In this document: piece after piece, positions 26,835 to 34,307 of the stretch
How the letters are laid out: each line of letters opens with the position of its first letter
Position numbering within the stretch: position 1 is the first letter of the stretch
From: Treponema sp.
GTDB lineage: Bacteria > Spirochaetota > Spirochaetia > Treponematales > Breznakiellaceae
Length of the DNA: 64,000 bases
Direction: 5' to 3'
NCBI GenBank assembly: GCA_009784935.1
Contig: WQXI01000006.1
Span: forward strand, 1-64,000
Position numbers and translations under genes: made by a program
Notes under the pieces: generated by a model
The model's database searches: none
Told to the model about the DNA's origin: nothing
The model's input: the letters and a program-made list of their open reading frames with translations, nothing else

Positions 26835-27742
26835 TGAATGTAGTCCGTGCAAAAGTTCTTGGTTTCTGTATGGGTGTGCGCCGCGCCGTAGATTTAACGT
26901 CTATGGAGGCGCGCAAAGGTACAGGCAAAGTTTATACCCTTGGTCCTTTAATTCATAACCCAAGGGTATTAGCCGAGCTAAAAGAAATCGGAGCGCCTTC
27001 TGTTAATTCTCTCGATGAAATAAAAAAATTAAACAAAAACTGTTCTGTAGTTATCCGCGCGCATGGAGTTAAACCGTCAACAGAGATCGAACTGCATAAT
27101 ATAGGAGCGTATGTAGTTGACGCTACATGTCCAAATGTTAAAGCAAGTCAGTTAAAAGCAGAAGAGTTAGCGCGCGCGGGGTATTGCCTTTTTCTTGCAG
27201 GAGAAGCAAACCACGCAGAAATAGAAGGAATTATCGGTTATGCGCATTCGGGCGGCTTATCGGCTGATTTGTATAGCTGTTTTTGCGAAGCTGTATCCAA
27301 TGCGGCAGAAGCGGGAAAAGCTGCAAAAAAACTCTATGGTATTAATAGTAATGCAAAAACAGCTTTAATCGGACAGACTACGATTTCTGAAAAAGAATAT
27401 CTTGCAATCAGCGAAGCGGTTAGAATGTTTTTTCCTAATCTGGAAGTTATTAATGCAATCTGTTTGGCAACAAAAGAGAGGCAGGATGCTCTTCGCGATT
27501 TATTGGATCTGGTTGACGGCGTGATCATAGCGGGCGGAAAAGAATCCGCAAATACGCGCAGGTTGTTTGCAATTGCAAAAGAGAGCGGCAAACCTTCTGT
27601 TTTAATCGAAGACGCGTCAGAAATTTCTATAGAATTATCAAAAGAATTTTTAAAACTAAAAACAATTGGTCTTTGCGCCGGCGCCTCTACGCCTGATTCT
27701 GTAATTGACGAGATAGAAACAAAACTGGCTGCAATAGGTTAG
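26834..27742 (+). CDS. ispH: 4-hydroxy-3-methylbut-2-enyl diphosphate reductase
   Basis: Last step of the MEP isoprenoid pathway, reducing HMBPP to IPP and DMAPP with a [4Fe-4S] cluster. 302 residues. The three cluster cysteines are visible in GFCMGVRRAV (Cys12), VDATCPNV and NAICLATKERQ. Other marks: GPLIHNPRVL, RAHGV, GQTT and the C-terminal GASTPDSVI. The partner gene ispG lies elsewhere in the window (44183). Starts at GTG 26834, fused to the secF stop as TAGTG. Confidence 0.96.
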   Translation: MNVVRAKVLGFCMGVRRAVDLTSMEARKGTGKVYTLGPLIHNPRVLAELKEIGAPSVNSLDEIKKLNKNCSVVIRAHGVKPSTEIELHNIGAYVVDATCPNVKASQLKAEELARAGYCLFLAGEANHAEIEGIIGYAHSGGLSADLYSCFCEAVSNAAEAGKAAKKLYGINSNAKTALIGQTTISEKEYLAISEAVRMFFPNLEVINAICLATKERQDALRDLLDLVDGVIIAGGKESANTRRLFAIAKESGKPSVLIEDASEISIELSKEFLKLKTIGLCAGASTPDSVIDEIETKLAAIG

Positions 27743-27757
27743 CAGATACGGCTAAGA

Positions 27758-27861
27758 GGTTCACGCAGAGACACAGCGACACAGAGAAGCACGGAGTCTG
27801 CTAGAAGCTTCGCTGCACAAGATTCTCTGTGTTCTTTGTGCCTTGGTGCCTCTGTGTGAGG
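27758..27861. repeat. Dispersed inverted-repeat element, full copy
   Basis: The left arm starts near TTCACGCAGAGACACAG and the right arm runs from TTCTCTGTG to CTCTGTGTGAG. They are imperfect reverse complements around a ~35-nt centre containing AGAAGCTTCG. The element fills the gap between ispH and the convergent metA gene and could fold as a long hairpin. The right arm recurs almost exactly at 145-183. No reading frame is present. Confidence 0.65.
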
Positions 27862-27877
27862 TCTTCCTCTTTGCTCC

Positions 27878-28798
27878 TCAGTCTAGATCTTCAAGATTAT
27901 ACGGAGTTTCCTGATACACATAATTAAGCCAGTTATCAAAAAATAAATTTGCGTGCGCTCTCCAGCGGACAACCGGCGTCTTAGACGGATCATTATCAGG
28001 ATAATAATTTTTTGGCATTTCTATCGGTAAGCCTTTTGATATATCGCGGCGGTATTCTTTATCTAAAGTAAGAGGATCGTATTCCAGATGTCCGCTGACA
28101 TAGATTTCCCTGCCTTCGCGCGCGGTTATAATAAATACGCCGGCTTCGTCAGTTTCTGATTGAATCGTAAGCCGCGGCTCTTTTGCAGCAGCGTCTCTAA
28201 AACTTGCCGTGTACCTTGACTGAGGAGCAAAAAACTCATCATCAAATCCGCGGAATAGCATATTGTTATGATCATTAATTGTATGCGGAAAAACGCCGGA
28301 GAGTTTTTTTTCGAGGGCATATTTACCAATACCGTAAAGATGATAAAGACCAGCCTGCGCGCCCCAGCAGATATGAAGGCTGGAAAAAACATTTTTTTGA
28401 GAATAATCGATAACAGCAGTAAGTTCGTCCCAATAATCTACTTCTTCAAAAGGAAGAGTTTCTACCGGCGCGCCTGTAATAATTAATCCGTCAAAACGCA
28501 CTTTCATAGCAATAATATCTTTTGCGCTGATGTAGAATCTTTCAAGGTGTCCGGGCGGAGCGTTTTTTGACGTATGGCTCCCCATTCTTAAAAAAGTAAT
28601 ATCCACTTGCAGAGGACTGTTTCCAAGAAGCCTTAAAAGCTGAATTTCTGTATCGATGGTCGTAGGCATAAGATTAACAATGCCGACCCTCAAAGGCCTT
28701 ATATCCTGTTTTTCTGCGCGATCGGCAGTCATAACAAAAACCCTCTCTTTCGAAAGAGCGTCATAAGCGGGCAGTTCTCTGGGTATTTTTATTGGCAT
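27878..28798 (-). CDS. metA: Homoserine O-acyltransferase, predicted acetyl-specific
   Basis: First committed step of methionine synthesis, acylating homoserine in the cytoplasm. Catalytic Cys in HICWGAQAG, catalytic His in SGHLEYD, NLMP and SPLQVDITFLR typical of MetA; about 306 residues. Start ATG 28798 is chosen because MPIKIPRELPA is the family N-terminus and GAGG lies 7-8 nt upstream. The codon corresponding to E. coli Gly111 is Glu (GAPVE). In studied MetA proteins Glu here goes with acetyl-CoA and Gly with succinyl-CoA, so this enzyme is probably an acetyltransferase despite the succinyl name usually attached. Confidence 0.93.
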   Translation of the reverse strand: MPIKIPRELPAYDALSKERVFVMTADRAEKQDIRPLRVGIVNLMPTTIDTEIQLLRLLGNSPLQVDITFLRMGSHTSKNAPPGHLERFYISAKDIIAMKVRFDGLIITGAPVETLPFEEVDYWDELTAVIDYSQKNVFSSLHICWGAQAGLYHLYGIGKYALEKKLSGVFPHTINDHNNMLFRGFDDEFFAPQSRYTASFRDAAAKEPRLTIQSETDEAGVFIITAREGREIYVSGHLEYDPLTLDKEYRRDISKGLPIEMPKNYYPDNDPSKTPVVRWRAHANLFFDNWLNYVYQETPYNLEDLD

Positions 28799-28829
28799 AA
28801 TAACCTCTGTTTCATGCCTTATTTCTATC

Positions 28830-28847
28830 ATATTTCTTAAGAAATAT
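28830..28847. promoter_or_regulatory. Perfect 18-bp palindrome between metA and the HD-GYP gene
   Basis: ATATTTCTTAAGAAATAT is its own reverse complement. It sits about 32 nt upstream of the metA ATG and just upstream of the -35 box of the divergent HD-GYP gene. It is suitable as an operator for a dimeric regulator; which one cannot be said. Confidence 0.45.
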
Positions 28848-28858
28848 CCACATTAAAC

Positions 28859-28888
28859 TTGACAGTTTAAAATGAAGAGCAATATAAT
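28859..28888 (+). promoter_or_regulatory. Consensus promoter of the HD-GYP/kinase operon (leaderless geometry)
   Basis: Perfect TTGACA (28859-28864), 18-nt spacer, perfect TATAAT (28883-28888). ATG 28897 begins 8 nt later with no Shine-Dalgarno in between, so the mRNA should start at or one or two bases before the start codon. Confidence 0.8.
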
Positions 28889-28896
28889 GAATCTAA

Positions 28897-29916
28897 ATGA
28901 AAACAATATTTGTCGTTGACGATAGTGATACAAATTTATCCATGGCTGAGGCTGTATTAGAAGATAACTATCGGGTAATGACAATGCCGTCCGCGTCAAA
29001 AATGTTTACTCTTTTAGAGAAAGTAACGCCGGATTTAATACTTTTAGACATCGAAATGCCCGAAATGGATGGTTTTGAAACCATTCAAAAGTTAAAAAAC
29101 GGCAGCTTATGGGCAGAAATCCCGGTAGTTTTTTTGACCGGCCGCGATGACTCAGAAGTCGAAGCCCGCGGGCTCGAGTATGGCGCTGTAGATTTTGTAA
29201 CAAAACCGTTTTCCGCTCCTGTTCTTTTAAACCGCATAAAGACCCATCTTAATATCGACGAAATTATCCGCGAACGGACTTTTCAGCTTCATAGGCTGCA
29301 GAACAGCATTGTCGCAGTTTTAGCGGATATGGTAGAAAATAGGGATAAGGGAACCGGCGGTCATATCGAACGTACTTCGGTTTATATAAAAATATTAATA
29401 GAAGAGATGAAAAACAGAGGCGTATATGCCGAAGAAATCCGCGGATGGGATGTTGATAAAATAATCTCTTCCGCGCGAATGCACGACCTTGGTAAAATTT
29501 CCATTACGGATGTTATTGTCAATAAGCCGGGCAAACTAACAGATGATGAATATGATGTAATGAAAAGCCATGCAATGGAAGGCGAAAGAATAATTGACGA
29601 AATTATTGCAAGAACAGGCGAGGGTGACTTTTTGCGTAATGCAAAATTATTTGCAGGCACTCATCACGAAAGATGGGACGGCAAAGGTTATCCGCGCGGA
29701 CTTAAAGAACAGGAAATTCCCCTGCAGGGAAGAATAATGGCGATTGTTGATGTTTATGATGCGCTCGTGAGCGAGAGACCGTATAAGAAAGCGTTTACTG
29801 ACGATGAAGCTGTAGATATAATAATGCAAAATTCTGGCACGCATTTTGATCCCGTCATTGTCGAAATATTTTATAATTCAAGGGAACTTATAAAAACGGT
29901 TAAGGCAGGTCTTTAG
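28897..29916 (+). CDS. Response regulator with HD-GYP c-di-GMP phosphodiesterase domain
   Basis: 339 residues. Receiver domain 1-120 with phospho-acceptor Asp51 (LILLDIEMPEMDG) and switch Lys103 (TKPFS). The HD-GYP domain runs about 135-330 with the metal pair HD at 196-197 (RMHDLGK) and the HHERWDGKGYP signature (256-266). It should degrade cyclic di-GMP when phosphorylated, so it links a kinase signal to second-messenger level. The adjacent hybrid kinase, whose GTG overlaps this stop, is the likely partner. Confidence 0.93.
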   Translation: MKTIFVVDDSDTNLSMAEAVLEDNYRVMTMPSASKMFTLLEKVTPDLILLDIEMPEMDGFETIQKLKNGSLWAEIPVVFLTGRDDSEVEARGLEYGAVDFVTKPFSAPVLLNRIKTHLNIDEIIRERTFQLHRLQNSIVAVLADMVENRDKGTGGHIERTSVYIKILIEEMKNRGVYAEEIRGWDVDKIISSARMHDLGKISITDVIVNKPGKLTDDEYDVMKSHAMEGERIIDEIIARTGEGDFLRNAKLFAGTHHERWDGKGYPRGLKEQEIPLQGRIMAIVDVYDALVSERPYKKAFTDDEAVDIIMQNSGTHFDPVIVEIFYNSRELIKTVKAGL

Positions 29917-32900
29917 TGCCTTCTATAATTAAAAAAATGATAAATATTATAACTCACGCGCAGGTTTTGCTTGTTTTTATAGTATTTGCGCTTATGGTAT
30001 TTTTTAGCTACAATTTTATGAGCGATATTGAACGCAAGCATTTAATTAAAAATGTAAATAATGCAATTAATAATGTCCAGACATATATAGAAACTGATCT
30101 ATTAGAACCCGAAACAACGCTTGGCGTTATTGCAGAAAATGTCCGCAATATGATAATCAAAGGTTCGACGTCAGATGAAATATACAATTATCTTTTACAG
30201 ACAACCGATTATTTATCATCCAATGAGCAGTTCATGTCAAAGACAATAGGTCTTTACGGATACTTTAATATTTATCAAAACAAATTTATTTCCAGTATTG
30301 GATGGACTCCGCCCGATGATTATGTTCCGGAATCACGTCCATGGCACAGGGCTGCAATTGACGCTAACGGAAAAGTCGGGCACACAGAACCTTATACAGA
30401 CTTAGCGACAGGACAAACTACAATTGCTTTTGCGCGCGCGATTTTTGATAACGCAGGAAGGCTGCTGGGTATTGTATGCATGGATGTTGTGTTGGATAGA
30501 ATCTGGGACTTTGCGGTTAATATAAGCGTAACAGATGACAGTTACGGGATACTTTTAGACAGGGATTTTAAAGTACTTGCTCATCCTCATCCTGCGTTTA
30601 AAGGAAGAGCTCTAAGCCAAATGAATGACGGACCTGCGATTCAGAGCGAATTATATATGGGAGTGGAAATTTCCGAGAGGCCTGCTACAGATTATAACGG
30701 AAAACCTTCTGTACTATTTGTAAGAAAATTAAAAAACGGCTGGTATATGGCTGTAATTGCATATTCAAAAAGTTATTATAAAAGCGTTAACGAAATTGGT
30801 TTTATTTTAATTGTGCTTGGAATTTCTTTTGCTGTTGTGTTAAGTATAATTCTTTTAAGCATGATTTACGGAAAAAGAAAAGCAGAAGAAAGAACCCAGA
30901 TAATGCTTGACGCTATGCCGTTATGTGCAAACTTTTGGGATAAAAAATTCAATATTATCGACTGCAACAGCGAAGCGATGAAGCTCTTTGCGCTTTCCAG
31001 CAAAAACGAATATCTAGAAAAGTTTTTGGATCTTTCGCCTGAGTATCAGCCAGACGGAAAATTATCAATAGAGAAAGCGCAAGCGCTCGTAAAAAAAGCA
31101 TTTGACGAAGGTCTATGCCGTTTTGAATGGATGCACCGCAAATTAAACGGCGAACTTATTCCGTGCGAAATTACACTTGTGCGCGTTAAATACAGAAACA
31201 GCTTTATGGTGTGCGGTTATACGCGTGATCTTAGAGAAATCAAAGTCATCATGGCAAAAATGCGCGAAGCGGATGAATGTACGCAGGTTTTATTTGACGC
31301 GACTCCTTTAAGCTGTTTAATGATAGATAATAAGTCAAATATTGTTGAATGTAATCAGGAAATTTTAAGGCTGTTTGGAATAACAGATAAAAGTGATTTT
31401 ATAGAAAAACCGTACAGTTATTGGCCGGGGTATCAGCCGACAGGCGTTGAATCTAAAGATCAGATGAACAGGAATATTGACGAAGCGTTCGAAGAAGGAT
31501 ACTGCCGTTTTGAATGGATGCATCAAAAAAAAGACGGAGAGCAGATACCAACCGAAGTTTCTCTAGTACGGGTTAAGTTTAGAGGTGAATACGCAGTTGC
31601 CGCATATATAAGAGATTTACGCGAAGTAAAAGCGATGATAGCCGAAATGCGCAGGGCAGAAATTGCCGAGGAGAGCAGTAAGGCAAAGAGCGACTTCCTC
31701 GCAAAAATGAGCCATGAGATCCGCACGCCTATGAATGCTATTCTTGGTATAACAGAAATTCAGCTTCAGGATAATACGCTGCCGCTTGTAACAAGAGAAG
31801 CACTGGAAAGAATTTATAACTCAGGTGATCTTCTTTTGGGCATTATAAACGATATACTTGACTTGTCAAAAATAGAAGCCGGAAAACTCGAACTCTTCCC
31901 TGTAAATTATGAAATCGCAAGTCTTATTCATGATACTGTTAAGTTAAATATAATGCGTTACGAAAGCAAACCGATAGATTTTAAGCTTTCTGTAAACGAA
32001 AATGTACCTTCTACGCTTTTTGGAGACGAATTAAGAATAAAACAGATTTTAAATAATCTTTTGTCAAACGCGTTTAAATATACGCAGGAAGGTCAAATCG
32101 AATTACTGCTTTCTGCCGAAAAACAAGACGGTGAATCCGCCGCTAATCTTATTATCCGCGTAAGCGATACAGGTCAGGGGATGACGGCAGAACAAGTTAA
32201 AAAACTCGGCGATAAATTCAGCCGCTTTAACATGGAAGCAAACCGCAAAACAGAAGGCACCGGTCTTGGCATGAATATTACCCGCAACTTGATTCAGCTG
32301 ATGAACGGAGAAATTTTTATAGAAAGCACTCCGGGAATGGGTTCTGCGTTTATGGTTCGCCTTCCGCAGGGCTGCATAGGCGCAGAATTGATAGGCAAAG
32401 AACTTGCAGATAACCTAATGAAGCTTAATTTAAAAAACACGATAAAGATGAGAAACGCGCAGATAAAACAGGAATTTATGCCTTACGGACGCGTTCTTGT
32501 TGTTGATGATGTTGAAACAAACCTGTATGTTGCCCGTGGATTGATGGCACCTTACGGAATATCGATAGATTCTGCAATGAGCGGTTTTGAAGCAGTAGAT
32601 AAAATAAGAGAAGGTTCGATATACGATATTGTATTTATGGATCATATGATGCCGAGAATGGACGGTATCGAAGCGACAAAACTTATAAGAAGCTTGGGAT
32701 ACAATGAGCCGATCGTAGCGCTTACAGCAAACGCGCTTGCAGGACAGGCAGAAATGTTCCTTAGCAATGGTTTTGACGATTTTATTTCTAAACCCATAGA
32801 TGTCAGACAATTAAACGGTATATTAAATAAACTTATTAGAGACAAGCAGCCTCCTAATGTACTAGAAGAAGCGCGCAAACAAAAGAACACTCTTTATGCG

Positions 32901-33470
32901 GCAGGCGGCCATAAAATAGCGATTGATCCTCAGCTGGCAGAATTCTTTGTCCGCGATGCAAGAAAAGCGGCAGCTTTTCTTCAGGCTATTTGCGATAATA
33001 ATTGCCGCAGGGGCGACGATCTTTCGTCGTTTATTATTAACATCCATGCCATGAAGAGCGCGCTTGTCAATGTCGGAGAAAGCGACTTATCAAACAGAGC
33101 TTCGGAACTGGAACAGGCGGGAAGGGATCAGAATGCCGGCTTGATTTTATCATCGCTTCCGGGTTTTATGGAAGATTTAAATAAAATAATTGACAAGTTA
33201 AAGCCTCAAGATGAAGACGAGGCAGAAAAAGAACAGCACTATGATGATAACGATCGCGCTGTAATAAAGGAAAGATTACAGGCTATTCAGGATGCCTGCG
33301 CGTCTTTAAACAAAAAATCCGCAAAAGAAGCGCTTGCCGCTCTTAAAGAAAAGAACTGGTCCCGCAGTAATAAGGACAAACTCAGCGCCATTGCCGAGCA
33401 CCTCTTACACAGCGAATTTGATGAAGCCGCCTCAATCGCCGCAAGCGTAGCTGAGGCGATAAATATATAA
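29916..33470 (+). CDS. Large hybrid sensor histidine kinase (dCACHE-PAS-PAS-HisKA-HATPase-REC-HPt)
   Basis: 1184 residues. TM1 about 14-34, dCACHE sensor about 40-290, TM2 about 295-317, two PAS domains about 325-445 and 453-572 that are internal duplicates (both end FEWMHxK...GYxRDLRExK-like). Then HisKA with His600 (KMSHEIRTP), HATPase with N-box NNLLSNAFKY, G1 DTGQGM and G2 GTGLGM, a receiver domain (VFMDHMMPRMDG), and a C-terminal HPt domain with IHAMKSAL. A full phosphorelay in one chain, probably feeding the HD-GYP protein. The GTG start overlaps that gene's stop. Its last ~46 nt are included in a tandem duplication. Confidence 0.93.
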   Translation: MPSIIKKMINIITHAQVLLVFIVFALMVFFSYNFMSDIERKHLIKNVNNAINNVQTYIETDLLEPETTLGVIAENVRNMIIKGSTSDEIYNYLLQTTDYLSSNEQFMSKTIGLYGYFNIYQNKFISSIGWTPPDDYVPESRPWHRAAIDANGKVGHTEPYTDLATGQTTIAFARAIFDNAGRLLGIVCMDVVLDRIWDFAVNISVTDDSYGILLDRDFKVLAHPHPAFKGRALSQMNDGPAIQSELYMGVEISERPATDYNGKPSVLFVRKLKNGWYMAVIAYSKSYYKSVNEIGFILIVLGISFAVVLSIILLSMIYGKRKAEERTQIMLDAMPLCANFWDKKFNIIDCNSEAMKLFALSSKNEYLEKFLDLSPEYQPDGKLSIEKAQALVKKAFDEGLCRFEWMHRKLNGELIPCEITLVRVKYRNSFMVCGYTRDLREIKVIMAKMREADECTQVLFDATPLSCLMIDNKSNIVECNQEILRLFGITDKSDFIEKPYSYWPGYQPTGVESKDQMNRNIDEAFEEGYCRFEWMHQKKDGEQIPTEVSLVRVKFRGEYAVAAYIRDLREVKAMIAEMRRAEIAEESSKAKSDFLAKMSHEIRTPMNAILGITEIQLQDNTLPLVTREALERIYNSGDLLLGIINDILDLSKIEAGKLELFPVNYEIASLIHDTVKLNIMRYESKPIDFKLSVNENVPSTLFGDELRIKQILNNLLSNAFKYTQEGQIELLLSAEKQDGESAANLIIRVSDTGQGMTAEQVKKLGDKFSRFNMEANRKTEGTGLGMNITRNLIQLMNGEIFIESTPGMGSAFMVRLPQGCIGAELIGKELADNLMKLNLKNTIKMRNAQIKQEFMPYGRVLVVDDVETNLYVARGLMAPYGISIDSAMSGFEAVDKIREGSIYDIVFMDHMMPRMDGIEATKLIRSLGYNEPIVALTANALAGQAEMFLSNGFDDFISKPIDVRQLNGILNKLIRDKQPPNVLEEARKQKNTLYAAGGHKIAIDPQLAEFFVRDARKAAAFLQAICDNNCRRGDDLSSFIINIHAMKSALVNVGESDLSNRASELEQAGRDQNAGLILSSLPGFMEDLNKIIDKLKPQDEDEAEKEQHYDDNDRAVIKERLQAIQDACASLNKKSAKEALAALKEKNWSRSNKDKLSAIAEHLLHSEFDEAASIAASVAEAINI

Positions 33471-33586
33471 ATACCTATCGGCTCGAGACTGCGAAGTCAG
33501 TCTCCAGCCGCCTCAATCGCCGCAAGCGTAGCTGAGGCGATAAATAAATAAATACCTATCGGCTCGAGATCGGCGAAGCCGGTCTT
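33425..33586 (+). repeat. 81-bp tandem duplication spanning the kinase 3' end, with hairpins
   Basis: Two units of about 81 bp (33425-33505 and 33506-33586) share the kinase's last codons, the TAA region and ATACCTATCGGCTCGAGA. Each unit ends in a hairpin, GAGACTG/CAGTCTC around CGAAGT in the first and GATCGGC-GAA-GCCGGTC in the second. The stem bases differ but pairing is kept. The first hairpin extends to CGGCT/AGCCG (33479-33510). It may end transcription or stabilise the mRNA; there is no U-tract. Confidence 0.75.
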
Positions 33587-33643
33587 CTACCGTAAAAATA
33601 GTTGAAAATTATCGTAAATTCCAGCAAAAATTCAAAAACCCTA

Positions 33644-33672
33644 TTGACAAAAATCCCAAAAAACAGTATTTT
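33644..33672 (+). promoter_or_regulatory. Promoter of the rimP-nusA-infB-rbfA-truB operon
   Basis: Perfect TTGACA (33644-33649), 17-nt spacer, TATTTT (33667-33672). A leader of roughly 85 nt follows before rimP. Confidence 0.75.
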
Positions 33673-33714
33673 GTAGTCAGTATAGTTTTTCATTTAAAAA
33701 GAAGGGCTCAAAGT

Positions 33715-33747
33715 AACCCCTTAAGGGTTGCGGAGACCTTTTTTTTA
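33715..33747 (+). promoter_or_regulatory. rimP leader with palindrome and T-run, possible attenuator
   Basis: AACCCCTTAAGGGTT forms a short stem. It is followed after GCGGAGACC by eight T, all between the promoter and rimP. The layout resembles a weak intrinsic terminator in a 5' leader. NusA, encoded in this operon, affects termination, so feedback is conceivable. This is inference from shape only. Confidence 0.35.
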
Positions 33748-33763
33748 TAGTCAGGGGTTGAAT

Positions 33764-34231
33764 ATGCGGTATGCCGGTAATGATACGCAGGAAATTGTAT
33801 CTATACGCGAACCGTTAGAGGCTGTTTTAAAGGGGTTGGGATTTGCTCTTTTAGAGCTGGTCGTCTCCAGACACCGCGGCAGCGTACAAGTCAGGATTGT
33901 TATTTATAACGGTTCAAGTATTGGTACGGATGACTGCTCTAAAGTGCACCGCGCTGTTATACCTCGCCTTGAGCTGGCATTTGAAGGTCAAGAGATAGTT
34001 CTGGAGGTTTCTTCTCCCGGAATTGACCGGCTTATTAAAGCCGCTGATGAGTTTGTCCATTATACGGGCAAGGGAGTACGGTGTTACCGTACCGATATTT
34101 CAGATTGGACGGCAGGAATTTTAGAAGCTGCCGATGAAGAAGGAATTTATATAAAAACAAAAGAAGGAAAAGTCAGTTTAAAGTTTGATATTATTGCAAA
34201 AGCAAGACTTGACAGCACAATAGCTGACTGA
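33764..34231 (+). CDS. rimP: Ribosome maturation factor RimP
   Basis: Needed for 30S subunit maturation. 155 residues, normal for the family, in the classical place before nusA. Motifs: LEAVLKGLGFALLELVVSR, GTDDCSKVHRAV (the conserved serine/aspartate-rich turn) and LEVSSPGIDRLI. ATG 33764 is chosen because AGGGG lies 6 nt upstream; the in-frame TTG at 33728 would put the leader palindrome and T-run into the coding region. Confidence 0.92.
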   Translation: MRYAGNDTQEIVSIREPLEAVLKGLGFALLELVVSRHRGSVQVRIVIYNGSSIGTDDCSKVHRAVIPRLELAFEGQEIVLEVSSPGIDRLIKAADEFVHYTGKGVRCYRTDISDWTAGILEAADEEGIYIKTKEGKVSLKFDIIAKARLDSTIAD

Positions 34232-34276
34232 AAGTCTACTTGAAGCAAGTCTACTTGAGGCAAGTTTACTTGCAGT
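34232..34276 (+). repeat. Three 15-bp tandem repeats between rimP and nusA
   Basis: Units AAGTCTACTTGAAGC, AAGTCTACTTGAGGC and AAGTTTACTTGCAGT follow the rimP stop directly. Each contains the small palindrome CAAGT-nn-ACTTG, so several alternative hairpins (for example ACTTG-AAG-CAAGT) can form in the mRNA before the nusA ribosome binding site at 34296. Confidence 0.8.
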
Positions 34277-34307
34277 AAACAGGCTTACCCTTAATAGGAG
34301 GTGTAAA

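Noticed and set aside
28799-28896. SAM or other methionine riboswitch upstream of metA
   Set aside because: The leader is only about 30-60 nt and shows one palindrome, not the multi-helix core of a SAM riboswitch.
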